A stretch of DNA of 64,000 bases from positions 2,728,001 through 2,792,000 of the forward strand of contig NZ_BAAAPK010000001.1 of NCBI RefSeq assembly GCF_039531105.1, written 5' to 3'. Below are positions 63,317 to 64,000 of the stretch, one piece after another. This stretch comes from Microbacterium lacus (GTDB lineage Bacteria > Actinomycetota > Actinomycetes > Actinomycetales > Microbacteriaceae). How positions within the stretch are numbered: the first letter of the stretch is position 1; the number at the start of each line of letters is the position of its first letter. Below the pieces are notes generated by a model that ran no database searches, was not told the origin of the DNA, and saw only the letters and a list, made by a program, of their open reading frames with translations. The translations under genes and the position numbers were made by a program.

Positions 63317-64000
<684 letters not shown>

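Overview
The window is high-GC actinobacterial chromosome, most likely from Microbacteriaceae (a Microbacterium-like organism). The signs are very high GC at third codon positions, frequent GTG starts, many leaderless genes, a class E sortase signal (LAXTG), a dnaX-recR-lysC-asd neighbourhood, malate:quinone oxidoreductase and a short SRP RNA. Most of it is ordinary chromosome. I see no insertion sequence, prophage or CRISPR array, and no gene-free stretch over 300 bases.

Layout. 1-5000: the 3' part of a class A penicillin-binding protein with PASTA domains, a metallophosphoesterase and an LAXTG-anchored surface protein. 5035-8000: tRNA-Pro(CGG), a HAD phosphatase and a regulator-lldD lactate operon with tandem TGGTCWGACCA operators. 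8003-39588: a 31-kb block with every gene on the minus strand, which is the most interesting part. 39650-49600: housekeeping genes (galE, tdk, mqo, asd, lysC and others). 49610-60935: an EamA transporter, recR, dnaX, a GH65 phosphorylase with a beta-phosphoglucomutase, ackA-pta and a NudK-like Nudix hydrolase. 60951-64000: SRP RNA, two membrane proteins and the start of a second MoxR ATPase gene.

The 31-kb block looks like a type VII secretion (T7SS)-like system with its cargo. In transcription order (right to left) it begins with a giant membrane-anchored protein of about 11 Ig/cadherin-like and 5 Fn3 repeats. A tightly overlapping set follows: MoxR, DUF58, a transglutaminase-like membrane protein, RDD-FHA, PP2C phosphatase, FHA protein, Ser/Thr kinase, RDD-FHA, and an EssC/EccC-type ATPase with an N-terminal FHA domain and three P-loop domains. 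Then come the cargo units: a PD-(D/E)XK nuclease toxin with a putative immunity protein; a WXG100 protein; a CpnT-like WXG protein with an ADP-ribosyltransferase toxin and two partner proteins; and a second CpnT-like WXG protein with an unrecognised toxin and two partner proteins. An FHA-plus-HTH protein closes the block. EccB, EccD, EccE and MycP are not visible.

Five promoters inside this block share an 18-bp element (GGG-N5-CT-N-CCC, usually ending CATCG) placed 20 or 21 bp upstream of a TAGNNT -10 box. They precede the giant protein gene, the nuclease cassette, the WXG100 gene and both WXG-like/toxin cassettes. This ties machine and cargo into one apparent regulon and is the main evidence that they are one system. 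Function calls rest on reading motifs by eye; no database search was possible.
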